From Vibrio sp. LaRot3 (GTDB lineage: Bacteria; Pseudomonadota; Gammaproteobacteria; Enterobacterales; Vibrionaceae): a stretch of DNA of 64,000 nt. The stretch spans positions 868,001 to 932,000 of the forward strand of contig NZ_JAPPTI010000001.1 of the NCBI RefSeq assembly GCF_027587025.1, in the 5' to 3' direction. Made by a program: the position numbers and the translations under genes. Below, piece after piece: positions 10,043 through 17,849 of the stretch (position 1 is the stretch's first letter; every line of letters begins with the position of its first letter). The notes under the pieces are model-generated. The model was not told the origin of the DNA, did not search any database, and saw nothing but the letters and a program-made list of their open reading frames with translations.

Positions 10043-10093
10043 ATGTGAACTTCAAGTAGCTTTAATGGTAGAAATACTTGTTATAGGTTCGCA

Positions 10094-10873
10094 ATGTATA
10101 AGAAAAACCCGTACATACTGCTTATCAGCCTAATGCTCATCGTACTCTCCGTTATGCTTATGGTGAGCAGTGTTCTTCATATCGACTCCACTTACGATCT
10201 GTTCTTTGAAGCCAATACGTTCGCGATTCTGATTTATATCACCTATATCGGTCGAGACTACATTCGCCTTAACGCTAAGCTGAAAATCGGTGCCGCCATC
10301 TTGCTGTTTAACAAAGGCTACGATGTGTTCACCGAGTTAGCGGTGGTTGATACTTTCTTAGACCCATTTGAATTCTTAGATACCTTTCTAGAAGATGGCT
10401 TGATTCAGCTGGCGTTCTTGATTATTGCCTTTGGTCTGACTGAGATCAGTGCCAAATTGAGAGAGCAAGCCACTAAAGATGAGCTGACAGGTTTATATAA
10501 CCGTAAAAAGCTTACAGCAACCGATTTAGACTGCTTTGATCTGGTTTATTTCGACTTAAATGGCCTAAAGAAACTCAATGATACCAAGGGTCATAAGGTT
10601 GGGGATCTCATGATCATTCGCTTTGCCCAGGTACTAAAAGATCAAGCCCATAGAGATGAGCTTATTGCTCGTGTTGGCGGCGATGAGTTTGTCGCCCTCA
10701 CCCATCCTCGCCGTGGTCAAGAGTACGTAGAAGACATTACCAAAACTCTCGAAGGTGAACAGATTAGTTTCGCCTTTGGCATTCAATATGGCACTAAGCA
10801 GAACTTAGAACAGGCGTTAGAAAAAGCCGATTTGAGTATGTATCAAATGAAAAAAGCCTCTAAAGAGGCTTAA
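10094..10873 (+). CDS. Membrane-bound diguanylate cyclase
   Basis: The product has 259 residues. The N-terminal half has four hydrophobic segments (about 7-28, 35-53, 63-78, 100-118) with short loops. A GGDEF domain follows from about residue 128 and contains TGLYNRK, DLNGLKKLND and an intact RVGGDEF. It should make cyclic-di-GMP from GTP. The product-inhibition site (RxxD before the GGDEF motif) is absent: the equivalent residues read HRDE. Its position directly after the polyamine importer suggests a link between polyamine sensing and c-di-GMP, as known in vibrios, but nothing shows co-transcription because a terminator lies between. Confidence 0.88.
   Translation: MYKKNPYILLISLMLIVLSVMLMVSSVLHIDSTYDLFFEANTFAILIYITYIGRDYIRLNAKLKIGAAILLFNKGYDVFTELAVVDTFLDPFEFLDTFLEDGLIQLAFLIIAFGLTEISAKLREQATKDELTGLYNRKKLTATDLDCFDLVYFDLNGLKKLNDTKGHKVGDLMIIRFAQVLKDQAHRDELIARVGGDEFVALTHPRRGQEYVEDITKTLEGEQISFAFGIQYGTKQNLEQALEKADLSMYQMKKASKEA
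10849..10871 (-). terminator. Terminator for cobB inside the 3' end of the cyclase gene
   Basis: Read on the minus strand, AAGCCTC-TTTA-GAGGCTT is followed by TTTTT. It lies 45 bases past the cobB stop and overlaps the last codons of the convergent GGDEF gene. Confidence 0.7.
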
Positions 10874-10915
10874 TTCGATCTGATGGGTACGATAACAGTT
10901 TGATGCGTATTTGGT

Positions 10916-11647
10916 TTACGCGCTTTTGGCCTTATCTAATGCAAGTAACTCATTGACCAGTTTCGGTACTTCAATACTCGCCTTTCCGTAGCGCTTTTCT
11001 TCAAACTCGCTTTGCACCGCACTTGGCTCTAGATTAATTTCAATCGTGTGGGCACCATGCATTTTGGCATCATGAACAAACCCTGCCGCTGGGTAGACAA
11101 CACCCGAAGTGCCTATTGATATAAACAGATCGGCTTTCTCAATCGCAGAATAGATATCGCCCATACGTAAAGGCATCTCTCCGAACCAAACAATGTGAGG
11201 ACGCATTTGTGCAGGGATCTGACAACAGTGGCAAAGCTCACCGGTTTGGATGTCTTCGTTATGGTCTATGACTTGATTGGATTCGCTACAGCGAGCTTTT
11301 AATAATTCGCCGTGCATGTGAATCACATTCTCACTACCGCCACGCTCATGCAGGTTATCGATGTTCTGCGTGATAATAGTCACTGTGCCTTGCAGTTTTG
11401 CTTCTAGCTCCCCGAGCGCTTTGTGCGCAGCGTTAGGATGAATATCTGAGTGCTGCAGCTTATGACGTCGCTGGTTATAGAATTCTTGAACCAGATCCGG
11501 ATCGCGCTCAAAGCCTTCTGGCGTCGCGACATCTTCAATTCGGTGATTTTCCCATAGCCCGTCAGAGGCGCGAAAGGTTTGTATGCCTGACTCAGCAGAG
11601 ATACCTGCTCCAGTAAGTACTACAATATTTTGATAAGGGAAATCCAT
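10916..11647 (-). CDS. cobB: NAD-dependent protein deacylase (sirtuin) CobB
   Basis: This is a 243-residue Sir2-family enzyme that removes acetyl or succinyl groups from lysines and consumes NAD. Visible motifs are [14 protein letters not shown] (NAD binding), TQNIDNLHE, the catalytic histidine in HMHGE, and [10 protein letters not shown]. The YNQRR segment near residue 70 matches the Tyr/Arg pair of Sirt5-type and E. coli CobB enzymes, which allows desuccinylation. The zinc site is reduced and irregular (C...CHCC). The start is set at the ATG giving [10 protein letters not shown], which matches the family; two extra residues are possible upstream. Confidence 0.93.
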   Translation of the reverse strand: MDFPYQNIVVLTGAGISAESGIQTFRASDGLWENHRIEDVATPEGFERDPDLVQEFYNQRRHKLQHSDIHPNAAHKALGELEAKLQGTVTIITQNIDNLHERGGSENVIHMHGELLKARCSESNQVIDHNEDIQTGELCHCCQIPAQMRPHIVWFGEMPLRMGDIYSAIEKADLFISIGTSGVVYPAAGFVHDAKMHGAHTIEINLEPSAVQSEFEEKRYGKASIEVPKLVNELLALDKAKSA

Positions 11648-11754
11648 ACACAATCCTTGTTAGCTGCGTTCATAATTAATATTAACACTGAAATAGAGAC
11701 AACAGTAGCTGTAAGGGTTTAGACCATAGTCGTAAGCATAGGAAAGGTATGCGT

Positions 11755-11940
11755 ATGAAAATATTCGGAATTGTGGCTCTATGAGTGTTTATTTTGTCGG
11801 CCTGCCAATTAACTCGGGTGGAAGGTGAAGTTGATGACGTCGAGATAAAAGTATCGACCAAAGATGAGGATCATCATAACAAAGATGGTGATTGGGGATT
11901 TTGCCCTCCCGGACAAGCGAAAAAAGGTCATTGCGGTTAG
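11755..11940 (+). pseudogene. Small lipoprotein gene with an in-frame TGA at codon 10
   Basis: Reading from ATG 11755 gives MKIFGIVAL, then TGA (11782-11784), then VFILSACQLTRVEGEVDD and onward in the same frame to TAG at 11938. The interrupted product would have a signal peptide, a lipobox (LSAC) and a short charged, His-rich domain ending in FCPPGQAKKGHCG. That end resembles the Cys-Pro-Pro-Gly motif of RcnB-like periplasmic proteins. A ribosome site (GGAAAGG) stands 7 bases before the ATG, and a terminator follows the TAG. A single base change (for example TCA to TGA) explains the break. A restart at the GTG right after the TGA would give a signal peptide too short to work. Confidence 0.7.
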
Positions 11941-11965
11941 CGATAGCTAGTCGACTCATACCGTC

Positions 11966-11992
11966 AAAAAAGCCCCTTTCGGGGCTTTTGAG
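11966..11992. terminator. Bidirectional terminator
   Basis: AAAAGCCCC-TTTC-GGGGCTTTT with A/T runs on both sides. It serves the small lipoprotein gene on the plus strand and the formate dehydrogenase operon on the minus strand. Confidence 0.88.
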
Positions 11993-11993
11993 T

Positions 11994-12410
11994 TTATAGG
12001 TTTGGACCAGTTGATGGTCGATGAGGTTGGTCGTTTTTAAGCTGCTGCATGCCTTGATACATACGCACAAACCAAATCAAAATCGCCAATGCTGCGAACA
12101 CCATACCAACAATGGGTATCACGTAAGCCACCTTGTCCAAAATCGGGTTATGGAACCAGTAACGCTCAATGCCTGCCAAAAGGCCATTTGAAGTTGCGAT
12201 GGTCACAATCAACACTACGAAGAAGGTAAGGTACAAGAAGAAAGTACGAATTAAACCATAGTAGTGTGAGTTCACTACTTCGCTGTCTTCGTTCTTATCT
12301 AATCGATAACCTGCGTAAATAATCGCAATCACGCCAGAAATTAAGAAAGTAAAAGGCGTAAAGCAGCTAAGAATATACGCTACCCAAATCCCGTTATGAG
12401 GTTTGTTCAT
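11994..12410 (-). CDS. Small membrane protein at the end of the formate dehydrogenase operon
   Basis: The 138-residue protein has three to four hydrophobic segments (about 10-31, 52-75, 88-110). The arrangement, with a SHYYGLIRTF-like stretch before the second span, is reminiscent of DUF4870-type proteins. The function is unknown. It overlaps the cytochrome subunit gene by 17 bases and is therefore almost certainly translated with the formate dehydrogenase genes. A role in assembly or anchoring of that complex is possible. Confidence 0.68.
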   Translation of the reverse strand: MNKPHNGIWVAYILSCFTPFTFLISGVIAIIYAGYRLDKNEDSEVVNSHYYGLIRTFFLYLTFFVVLIVTIATSNGLLAGIERYWFHNPILDKVAYVIPIVGMVFAALAILIWFVRMYQGMQQLKNDQPHRPSTGPNL

Positions 12411-13446
12411 TGACCTCTCCTTTCGCTTCTTTTGTTGCTGTGATTGGCTCTGCGCCTTCTGCTTGCTTTGCTTTCACTTCTTCATACCAAAGGTCGTGGT
12501 GCTCTTTCGCCCAAGTTTCATCAACTTCGCCTGTCACCATGCCTTCAAGTGCGCCTTCCATACCAAACAAACCAATGTAGATATGGAAAATGAAACCACA
12601 GATCAGGATTAAAGCTGATGCCATGTGCACAAGGTTTGAAAGTTCCATATCTCGGCGTGTTTGACCAAAAATTGGGAAGTCTAGAATCAAACCACTTACC
12701 GCTGCTACCGCACCAAATACGATCAGTAACCAGTAAATGGCTTTTTCGCCACCATTAGAGAAACCAGCAGATGGATGCGTGCCTTTATACTTACCGACCA
12801 TACCGCCCATCTTCATGAACCAACGTACGTCAGTCATGTTGAAGATAGATTTACGCCACCACTTCAATAGTACAAACGTCAGCAAAATAAAGAACAATGG
12901 GCCGACGTAGTTATGGTATTGCTTGGCTGTATAGATAATAAAGCCCCAAAACTCACTGGGTACGTAAGGTTTTAAGAAGTGCTTACCGTAAACCAGCATC
13001 AAACCACTGAATGCAAGGGTCAAAAAGGTAAACGCCATGCTCCAGTGCAGTGCGCGATCCCAACGAGACCAACGCTTCATCTTCTTACCTGTACGCGGTT
13101 TGCTTAGCATCAGCGGGCCAACGAGTACGTAAGCCATGATTACCAGTGCAATACTACCGAAAATGGCAATCGCGCCTGCAGGCGACATCCACTTCTCTTT
13201 TAATACAAACCAAGTTTCTCCCGGAGTACTGATAAGTACACCGTGTTCAGGAAACTTAGAAGTGGTATAGCCTTCTTGCCCTTCGCGGACTTCACGCCAG
13301 AAATCAGCGCCCGCAAGTTGAGTCATCTCTTTCTCGACTACTGGAGATTTGGCATCTTCAGCAGAAGCTGGCAGCGACAATGCCATACACAGCGCTGCCA
13401 ATAATGGCAGCACTGCAAGAGATAGACGCTTAAACAGATGTGTCAT
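12394..13446 (-). CDS. Formate dehydrogenase gamma subunit (cytochrome b)
   Basis: This is a membrane cytochrome b of the FdnI/FdoI type, which passes electrons from the Fe-S subunit to quinone. The 350 residues include an N-terminal signal peptide (ends PASA), a periplasmic stretch, one membrane span near 85-110, and then the four-helix diheme core with histidines in ALHWSMAF, YHNYVGP, LVHMASA and FHIYIGL. The first about 80 residues are an extension not found in the short E. coli FdnI; such long forms occur in epsilon- and gamma-proteobacterial enzymes. The start is ATG 13446 behind GGAGAGAGG; an in-frame GTG 12 bases earlier overlaps that ribosome site. Confidence 0.9.
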   Translation of the reverse strand: MTHLFKRLSLAVLPLLAALCMALSLPASAEDAKSPVVEKEMTQLAGADFWREVREGQEGYTTSKFPEHGVLISTPGETWFVLKEKWMSPAGAIAIFGSIALVIMAYVLVGPLMLSKPRTGKKMKRWSRWDRALHWSMAFTFLTLAFSGLMLVYGKHFLKPYVPSEFWGFIIYTAKQYHNYVGPLFFILLTFVLLKWWRKSIFNMTDVRWFMKMGGMVGKYKGTHPSAGFSNGGEKAIYWLLIVFGAVAAVSGLILDFPIFGQTRRDMELSNLVHMASALILICGFIFHIYIGLFGMEGALEGMVTGEVDETWAKEHHDLWYEEVKAKQAEGAEPITATKEAKGEVNEQTS

Positions 13447-13460
13447 ACCTCTCTCCACGC

Positions 13461-14069
13461 TTAGCTTTTAGTCGCGTCGTATGAAAGATCTTCACCGTTT
13501 GTCCAACCCGCATTTTCAGCACCACGTTGAACCACACGTTGACGGAAGATCTCTGATACTTTTTCAGCATCACCAGCAAGCAGAGCTTTGGTTGAACAAA
13601 GCGATGCACACATCGGCAGTTTGCCTTCTGCGATACGGTTAGCACCGTACTTTTCACGCTCTTCTACTGAACCCGGCTCAGTTTCAGGGCCGCCTGCACA
13701 GAAAGTACATTTGTCCATTTTACCGCGCTCACCAAAAGCCGCTTGTTTAGGGAACTGAGGCGCGCCAAATGGGCAAGCAAATAGGCAGTAACCACAACCG
13801 ATACAAAGATCTTTGTTATGCAGTACGATGCCATCTTCCGTGTGCTCGAAACAGTCAGCAGGACAAACCGCCATACAAGGCGCATCGGTACAGTGCATAC
13901 AAGCGACTGAGATTGAGTTTTCACCCGGTTCGCCATCATTCAACGTCACTACGCGGCGGCGTTGAATGCCCCACTCTAATGCGTCATCATTTTCGTTTTT
14001 ACATGCAGTCACACAGCCGTTACATTCGATGCAGCGTTTGGTGTCACATAGGAATTTCATTCGTGCCAT
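13461..14069 (-). CDS. fdh3B: Formate dehydrogenase beta subunit (Fe-S)
   Basis: The 202-residue polyferredoxin subunit has cysteine groups for four [4Fe-4S] clusters: CIECNGC (15-21), CMHCTDAPCMAVCPADC (about 57-73), CIGCGYCLFACPFG (about 91-104) and later cysteines CTFC and C-x3-C near 121-165. It wires the catalytic subunit to the cytochrome. The start has a good ribosome site (AAGGAG). It lies 11 bases after the fdhA stop and 14 bases before the cytochrome start, within the same operon. It lacks the C-terminal membrane helix of FdnH-type subunits. Confidence 0.92.
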   Translation of the reverse strand: MARMKFLCDTKRCIECNGCVTACKNENDDALEWGIQRRRVVTLNDGEPGENSISVACMHCTDAPCMAVCPADCFEHTEDGIVLHNKDLCIGCGYCLFACPFGAPQFPKQAAFGERGKMDKCTFCAGGPETEPGSVEEREKYGANRIAEGKLPMCASLCSTKALLAGDAEKVSEIFRQRVVQRGAENAGWTNGEDLSYDATKS

Positions 14070-14080
14070 TTTTTAACTCC

Positions 14081-16936
14081 TTACGCTGGGCGAATGTTAC
14101 ATAGGGTGACTTTGGTTTCCTGCATTTGCGTGACAGGGTCATAACCGTATGTCGTTGCAATGTTTGCAGATTCACCAATTACGTATGGATCAGTACCTTC
14201 AGGGTACTTATGACGTAAATCTTCACCCTCAAACTTACCGCCGAAGTGGAAAGGAATGAATGCCATGCCCGGACGAACGCGTCGTGTCACCATCGCTTTA
14301 ACGTGGATACGACCTTTCTCTGCACCTTCAACCCACACCATGTCACCGTCTTTGAAGCCAAGATCGTTAGCATCTTTCGGGTTTACTTCCACGAACATCT
14401 CTTGTTGCAGTTCAGCAAGCCATGGGTTTGAACGGGTTTCTTCACCACCACCTTCGTACTCAACTAGACGACCCGAGGTTAAGATAATTGGGTACTCACC
14501 TGATTTATCTTGGTCTTGGATTGATTTGTACATCGTTGGTAGACGGTAAATAGACTCACTGTCATCCCAAGTTGGGTAGTCTGCGACCAGATCACGACGA
14601 GGTGTGTACAGCGGCTCACGGTGAAGTGGTACGCGGTCAGGGAATGTCCAAACTACCGCACGCGCTTTCGCGTTACCAAATGGGATACAACCGTGTTTGA
14701 TTGCTACGCGCTGGATACCGCCAGAGGTATCGGTTTTCCAGTTTTTACCTTCTGCTGCTGCTTTTTCTGCTTCAGTCAGATCATCCCACCAACCTAGGTG
14801 TTTCAGTAGTTTATCGCTGAACTCTGGGTAGCCATCTTCAAGCTCACAACCCGCTGAGTAGCTGTCTTCTGCCAGTAGGTTGTTACCTTCAAATTCAACA
14901 CCAAAACGTGCACGGAAGTTACCGCCACCTTGCGCTACTGGCTTAGAGGTATCGTAAAGGATATGCGTACCCGGGTGTTTCATTTCTGGTGTACCCCAAC
15001 ATGGCCAAGGTAGACCGTAAGTTTCACCGTGTGCTGGGCCACCCTCTGCTTCCAAAGTCGTGTTGTGGAACGTGTGCCAGTTTTGTTGGTGCGCTTTTAG
15101 ACGCTCTGGGCTTTGGCCTGTGTAACCGATGGTCCACATACCTTTGTTGAATTCACGAGTGATGTCTTCAATCAACGGTTGGTTGTTTTCAACACGAACG
15201 TTTTTGAACAGCTGATCGGCAAAGCCAAGCTTTTTGGTCAACAGGTACATGATTTCGTGGTCAGGCTTAGATTCAAACAACGGCTCAACCACTTTGTCAC
15301 GCCATTGGATTGAACGGTTTGATGCCGTCACACTACCGTAAGTTTCAAATTGAGTGGTTGCAGGAAGCAGATAAACGCCGTCAGTACGATCGTTCATTAC
15401 CGCAGCCACGGTTGGGTATGGATCAACGATGACCATCATGTCCAACTTCTGCATCGCTTTTTTCATTTCTGGACCACGAGTCTGAGAGTTAACTGCGTGA
15501 CCCCAGTAGAACATGGCGCGAATGTTGTCGTTCTGCTCAATGTTGTCTTTGTTTTCTAGAACACCATCGATCCAACGAGACACAGGGATACCCATGTTGT
15601 TGATTGGTTTCTTACCACGGTATTCTTTTTGGTCGAATCGGTTTTTGATCCATTCATGATCAACGCCCCATACGCCAGCCCAGTGTTTCCACGCGCCATC
15701 AGATAGGCCGTAGTAACCCGGAAGAGTATGAGATAGCACGCCAAGGTCAGTTGCACCCTGTACGTTATCGTGACCACGGAAGATGTTTGCGCCGCCGCCA
15801 GATTTACCCATGTTACCCAGTGCAAGTTCAAGCACACAGTAAGCGCGAGTATTGTTGTTACCCGTGGTATGTTGAGTACCGCCCATACACCAAACCACAC
15901 AACCTGGGCGATGTTCGCTCAGTAATTTTGCTGTTTGGTAAACGTCTTGTTCAGATACGCCAGTGACACGCTCAACTTCTTTCGGATTCCACTTCGCCAC
16001 TTCTTGACGAATTTCGTCCATACCGAACACACGCTGGCGGATGAATTCTTTGTCTTCCCATTTGTTGGCAAATACGTGCCATAAAATCCCCCAGATAAAG
16101 GCAACGTCTGAACCCGGGCGAAGTGATACGTAATGATCTGCTTTAGCCGCAGTGCGTGTGCGACGTGGGTCAGCAACAACAATCTTACAGTTGCTCTTCT
16201 CTTTCGCGATTAAGATATGCTGCATCGCTACTGGGTGTGCTTCTGCTGGGTTAGAACCGATGAACAGAATCGACTTACAGTTGTGCATATCGTTGAACGA
16301 GTTTGTCATTGCACCGTAGCCCCAAGTGTTTGCAACACCTGCTACAGTGGTTGAGTGACAAATACGCGCTTGGTGGTCAACGTTGTTGGTACCCCAAAGT
16401 GACGCCATTTTACGGAAGGTGTACGCTTGTTCGTTGTTGTGCTTTGCACTACCCAAGAAGTAAACCGAATCAGGGCCAGACTCTTGGCGAATCTTTAATG
16501 TTTGCTCACCGATTTCTTCGATAGCTTGTTCCCAAGAGAGCTTTTTCCACTTACCGTTTTCAAGCTTCATTGGGTATTTAAGGCGACGCTCACCGTGGCC
16601 ATGCTCACGAAGTGCTGCACCCTTGGCACAGTGGCCACCAGCATTGAATGGGTGGTCGAATGCAGGCTCTTGACCTGTCCAAACACCGTTTTGTACTTCA
16701 GCGTAAATACCACAACCCACTGAGCAGTGAGAACAAATAGTACGTTTCACTTCAGTTTTTGCATCTGGATCAACCGACTTCGCTTGAGCTTTTTTGATCA
16801 TGCCCGGCGCGAATAAACTTGCGCCAACCACTGCACCACCAGCCGCAAATGAAGTGTTCTTCATAAACGTACGGCGAGATACGCCAAGTTGGTTTTGTTC
16901 TTTGCTCACAGAATCGGAGCGTTTGACTAATTTCAT
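14081..16936 (-). CDS. fdhA: Formate dehydrogenase catalytic subunit (Mo/W-bisPGD, cysteine type)
   Basis: The catalytic subunit of 951 residues oxidises formate to CO2 in the periplasm. It has a Tat signal (SRRTFMK, residues 20-26), one [4Fe-4S] cluster site (C68, C71, C75, C103) and the molybdopterin oxidoreductase and dinucleotide-binding domains. The metal ligand is Cys193 in ARICHSTT, followed by a His, where the E. coli enzymes have selenocysteine. No selenocysteine machinery is therefore needed and there is no internal TGA. It sits in an operon with its own Tat helper protein, chaperone and electron-transfer subunits. The metal may be tungsten or molybdenum; the linked tungstate transporter elsewhere in the window makes tungsten plausible. 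Confidence 0.94.
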   Translation of the reverse strand: MKLVKRSDSVSKEQNQLGVSRRTFMKNTSFAAGGAVVGASLFAPGMIKKAQAKSVDPDAKTEVKRTICSHCSVGCGIYAEVQNGVWTGQEPAFDHPFNAGGHCAKGAALREHGHGERRLKYPMKLENGKWKKLSWEQAIEEIGEQTLKIRQESGPDSVYFLGSAKHNNEQAYTFRKMASLWGTNNVDHQARICHSTTVAGVANTWGYGAMTNSFNDMHNCKSILFIGSNPAEAHPVAMQHILIAKEKSNCKIVVADPRRTRTAAKADHYVSLRPGSDVAFIWGILWHVFANKWEDKEFIRQRVFGMDEIRQEVAKWNPKEVERVTGVSEQDVYQTAKLLSEHRPGCVVWCMGGTQHTTGNNNTRAYCVLELALGNMGKSGGGANIFRGHDNVQGATDLGVLSHTLPGYYGLSDGAWKHWAGVWGVDHEWIKNRFDQKEYRGKKPINNMGIPVSRWIDGVLENKDNIEQNDNIRAMFYWGHAVNSQTRGPEMKKAMQKLDMMVIVDPYPTVAAVMNDRTDGVYLLPATTQFETYGSVTASNRSIQWRDKVVEPLFESKPDHEIMYLLTKKLGFADQLFKNVRVENNQPLIEDITREFNKGMWTIGYTGQSPERLKAHQQNWHTFHNTTLEAEGGPAHGETYGLPWPCWGTPEMKHPGTHILYDTSKPVAQGGGNFRARFGVEFEGNNLLAEDSYSAGCELEDGYPEFSDKLLKHLGWWDDLTEAEKAAAEGKNWKTDTSGGIQRVAIKHGCIPFGNAKARAVVWTFPDRVPLHREPLYTPRRDLVADYPTWDDSESIYRLPTMYKSIQDQDKSGEYPIILTSGRLVEYEGGGEETRSNPWLAELQQEMFVEVNPKDANDLGFKDGDMVWVEGAEKGRIHVKAMVTRRVRPGMAFIPFHFGGKFEGEDLRHKYPEGTDPYVIGESANIATTYGYDPVTQMQETKVTLCNIRPA

Positions 16937-16946
16937 TGGTTAGCTC

Positions 16947-17144
16947 CTATAGTGAGTCATAGTAGTCGCGAACATGCTGAGTTTCGCGATAGCCCGTCTT
17001 CTTCACGCTTTCTTGTTTAATATCTACAGTTTCTGAAGCGCTTGCCGCTTTTGTACCAGCGACAACCGCACCAGCTACGGCAGCAGTTGTTAAGCCTTTG
17101 AGAAGATCTCGGCGGCTTGAATTAATTTCATTATTATCTTTCAT
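16947..17144 (-). CDS. Small Tat-targeted formate dehydrogenase accessory protein
   Basis: The product has 65 residues with a twin-arginine signal (SSRRDLLKGL, residues 9-18) and a hydrophobic core to about residue 36. The short tail ends HVRDYYDSL. Its sequence and position just upstream of fdhA fit the formate dehydrogenase-region Tat target family (FdhX). It probably assembles with the enzyme or helps its export. It is 10 bases upstream of fdhA. Confidence 0.85.
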   Translation of the reverse strand: MKDNNEINSSRRDLLKGLTTAAVAGAVVAGTKAASASETVDIKQESVKKTGYRETQHVRDYYDSL

Positions 17145-17214
17145 TGTTGCTTCCTTACCTTACGGTAGTGTTTTGGAGGCTTAAGCCCCTCTTATCGACG
17201 TGACGTCCGTGTAA

Positions 17215-17838
17215 CTACTCGTAAGTAGTCACGTTTTTCACATCAATTTTTAAACTGGTTTTCGTACTTTGAACGTTTTGACTAAATTGGACTTGCTCGA
17301 CCGTGGCAAAACCGCGCAGTAACGCCGCCACTGCTAAGTAAAACTGTGCACTTTTCGCTTGTTGGATTTGCTCGCAAAGTGCAACAAACCAAGGTGCAAT
17401 GTGCTTATTGAAGAACACTTGCTGAATAGCTACATCTTCTTCGGTTAACGCCGCCATCACTTCAAACAGTGCCGCTATATGGTCTTCTGGTTCTTTCACT
17501 TGCTCATCGCGTTCTAGGCCAAGCAATTGAAGATCTTTGCGGATCTCTGCCAATGGTTTTTCCATCAGTGAACCCGTCAAATGCCATGATGCAAATGGCA
17601 CCACTTCACCACGACCAATACCGATGAATAGATCTTGATATTCATCGGTAAGTTGTTCGTCATTTGTATTCAATGCCGCTTGCTTAAGTTGTTGCCATGC
17701 TTGCTGCATATCGCTTTGGCTTGGCTCGATATCAAGTTGAGTTAAAAACTCAGTAAGCTCTGAGCTTGGCTTTTGGCGTAAAAGCGTCGCCAGTAGTAGG
17801 TAGATGTCAGCACGTAGACTTTGTTGTTCTGGATTCAC
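17215..17838 (-). CDS. TorD/DmsD-family chaperone for formate dehydrogenase
   Basis: This is a 207-residue all-helical protein of the TorD family, which guards Tat-exported molybdoenzymes until the cofactor is inserted. The family core PFASWHLTGSLMEKPLAEIR (about 121-140) and EPEDHIAALFEVM (about 106-118 in family order) are recognisable. Translation begins at a GTG behind GGAGAGAG. It lies between the polyferredoxin and the small Tat protein in the operon, so the formate dehydrogenase alpha subunit is the likely client. Confidence 0.85.
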   Translation of the reverse strand: MNPEQQSLRADIYLLLATLLRQKPSSELTEFLTQLDIEPSQSDMQQAWQQLKQAALNTNDEQLTDEYQDLFIGIGRGEVVPFASWHLTGSLMEKPLAEIRKDLQLLGLERDEQVKEPEDHIAALFEVMAALTEEDVAIQQVFFNKHIAPWFVALCEQIQQAKSAQFYLAVAALLRGFATVEQVQFSQNVQSTKTSLKIDVKNVTTYE

Positions 17839-17849
17839 TACGCTCTCTC

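Noticed and set aside
11782..11784. In-frame TGA read as selenocysteine
   Set aside because: It lies in a signal peptide core where selenocysteine has no use, and the formate dehydrogenase nearby uses cysteine. No SECIS-like hairpin is evident right after the codon.
15556..15900. Open frame within fdhA on the same strand
   Set aside because: Out-of-frame shadow inside a strongly conserved enzyme gene; no domain or ribosome site.
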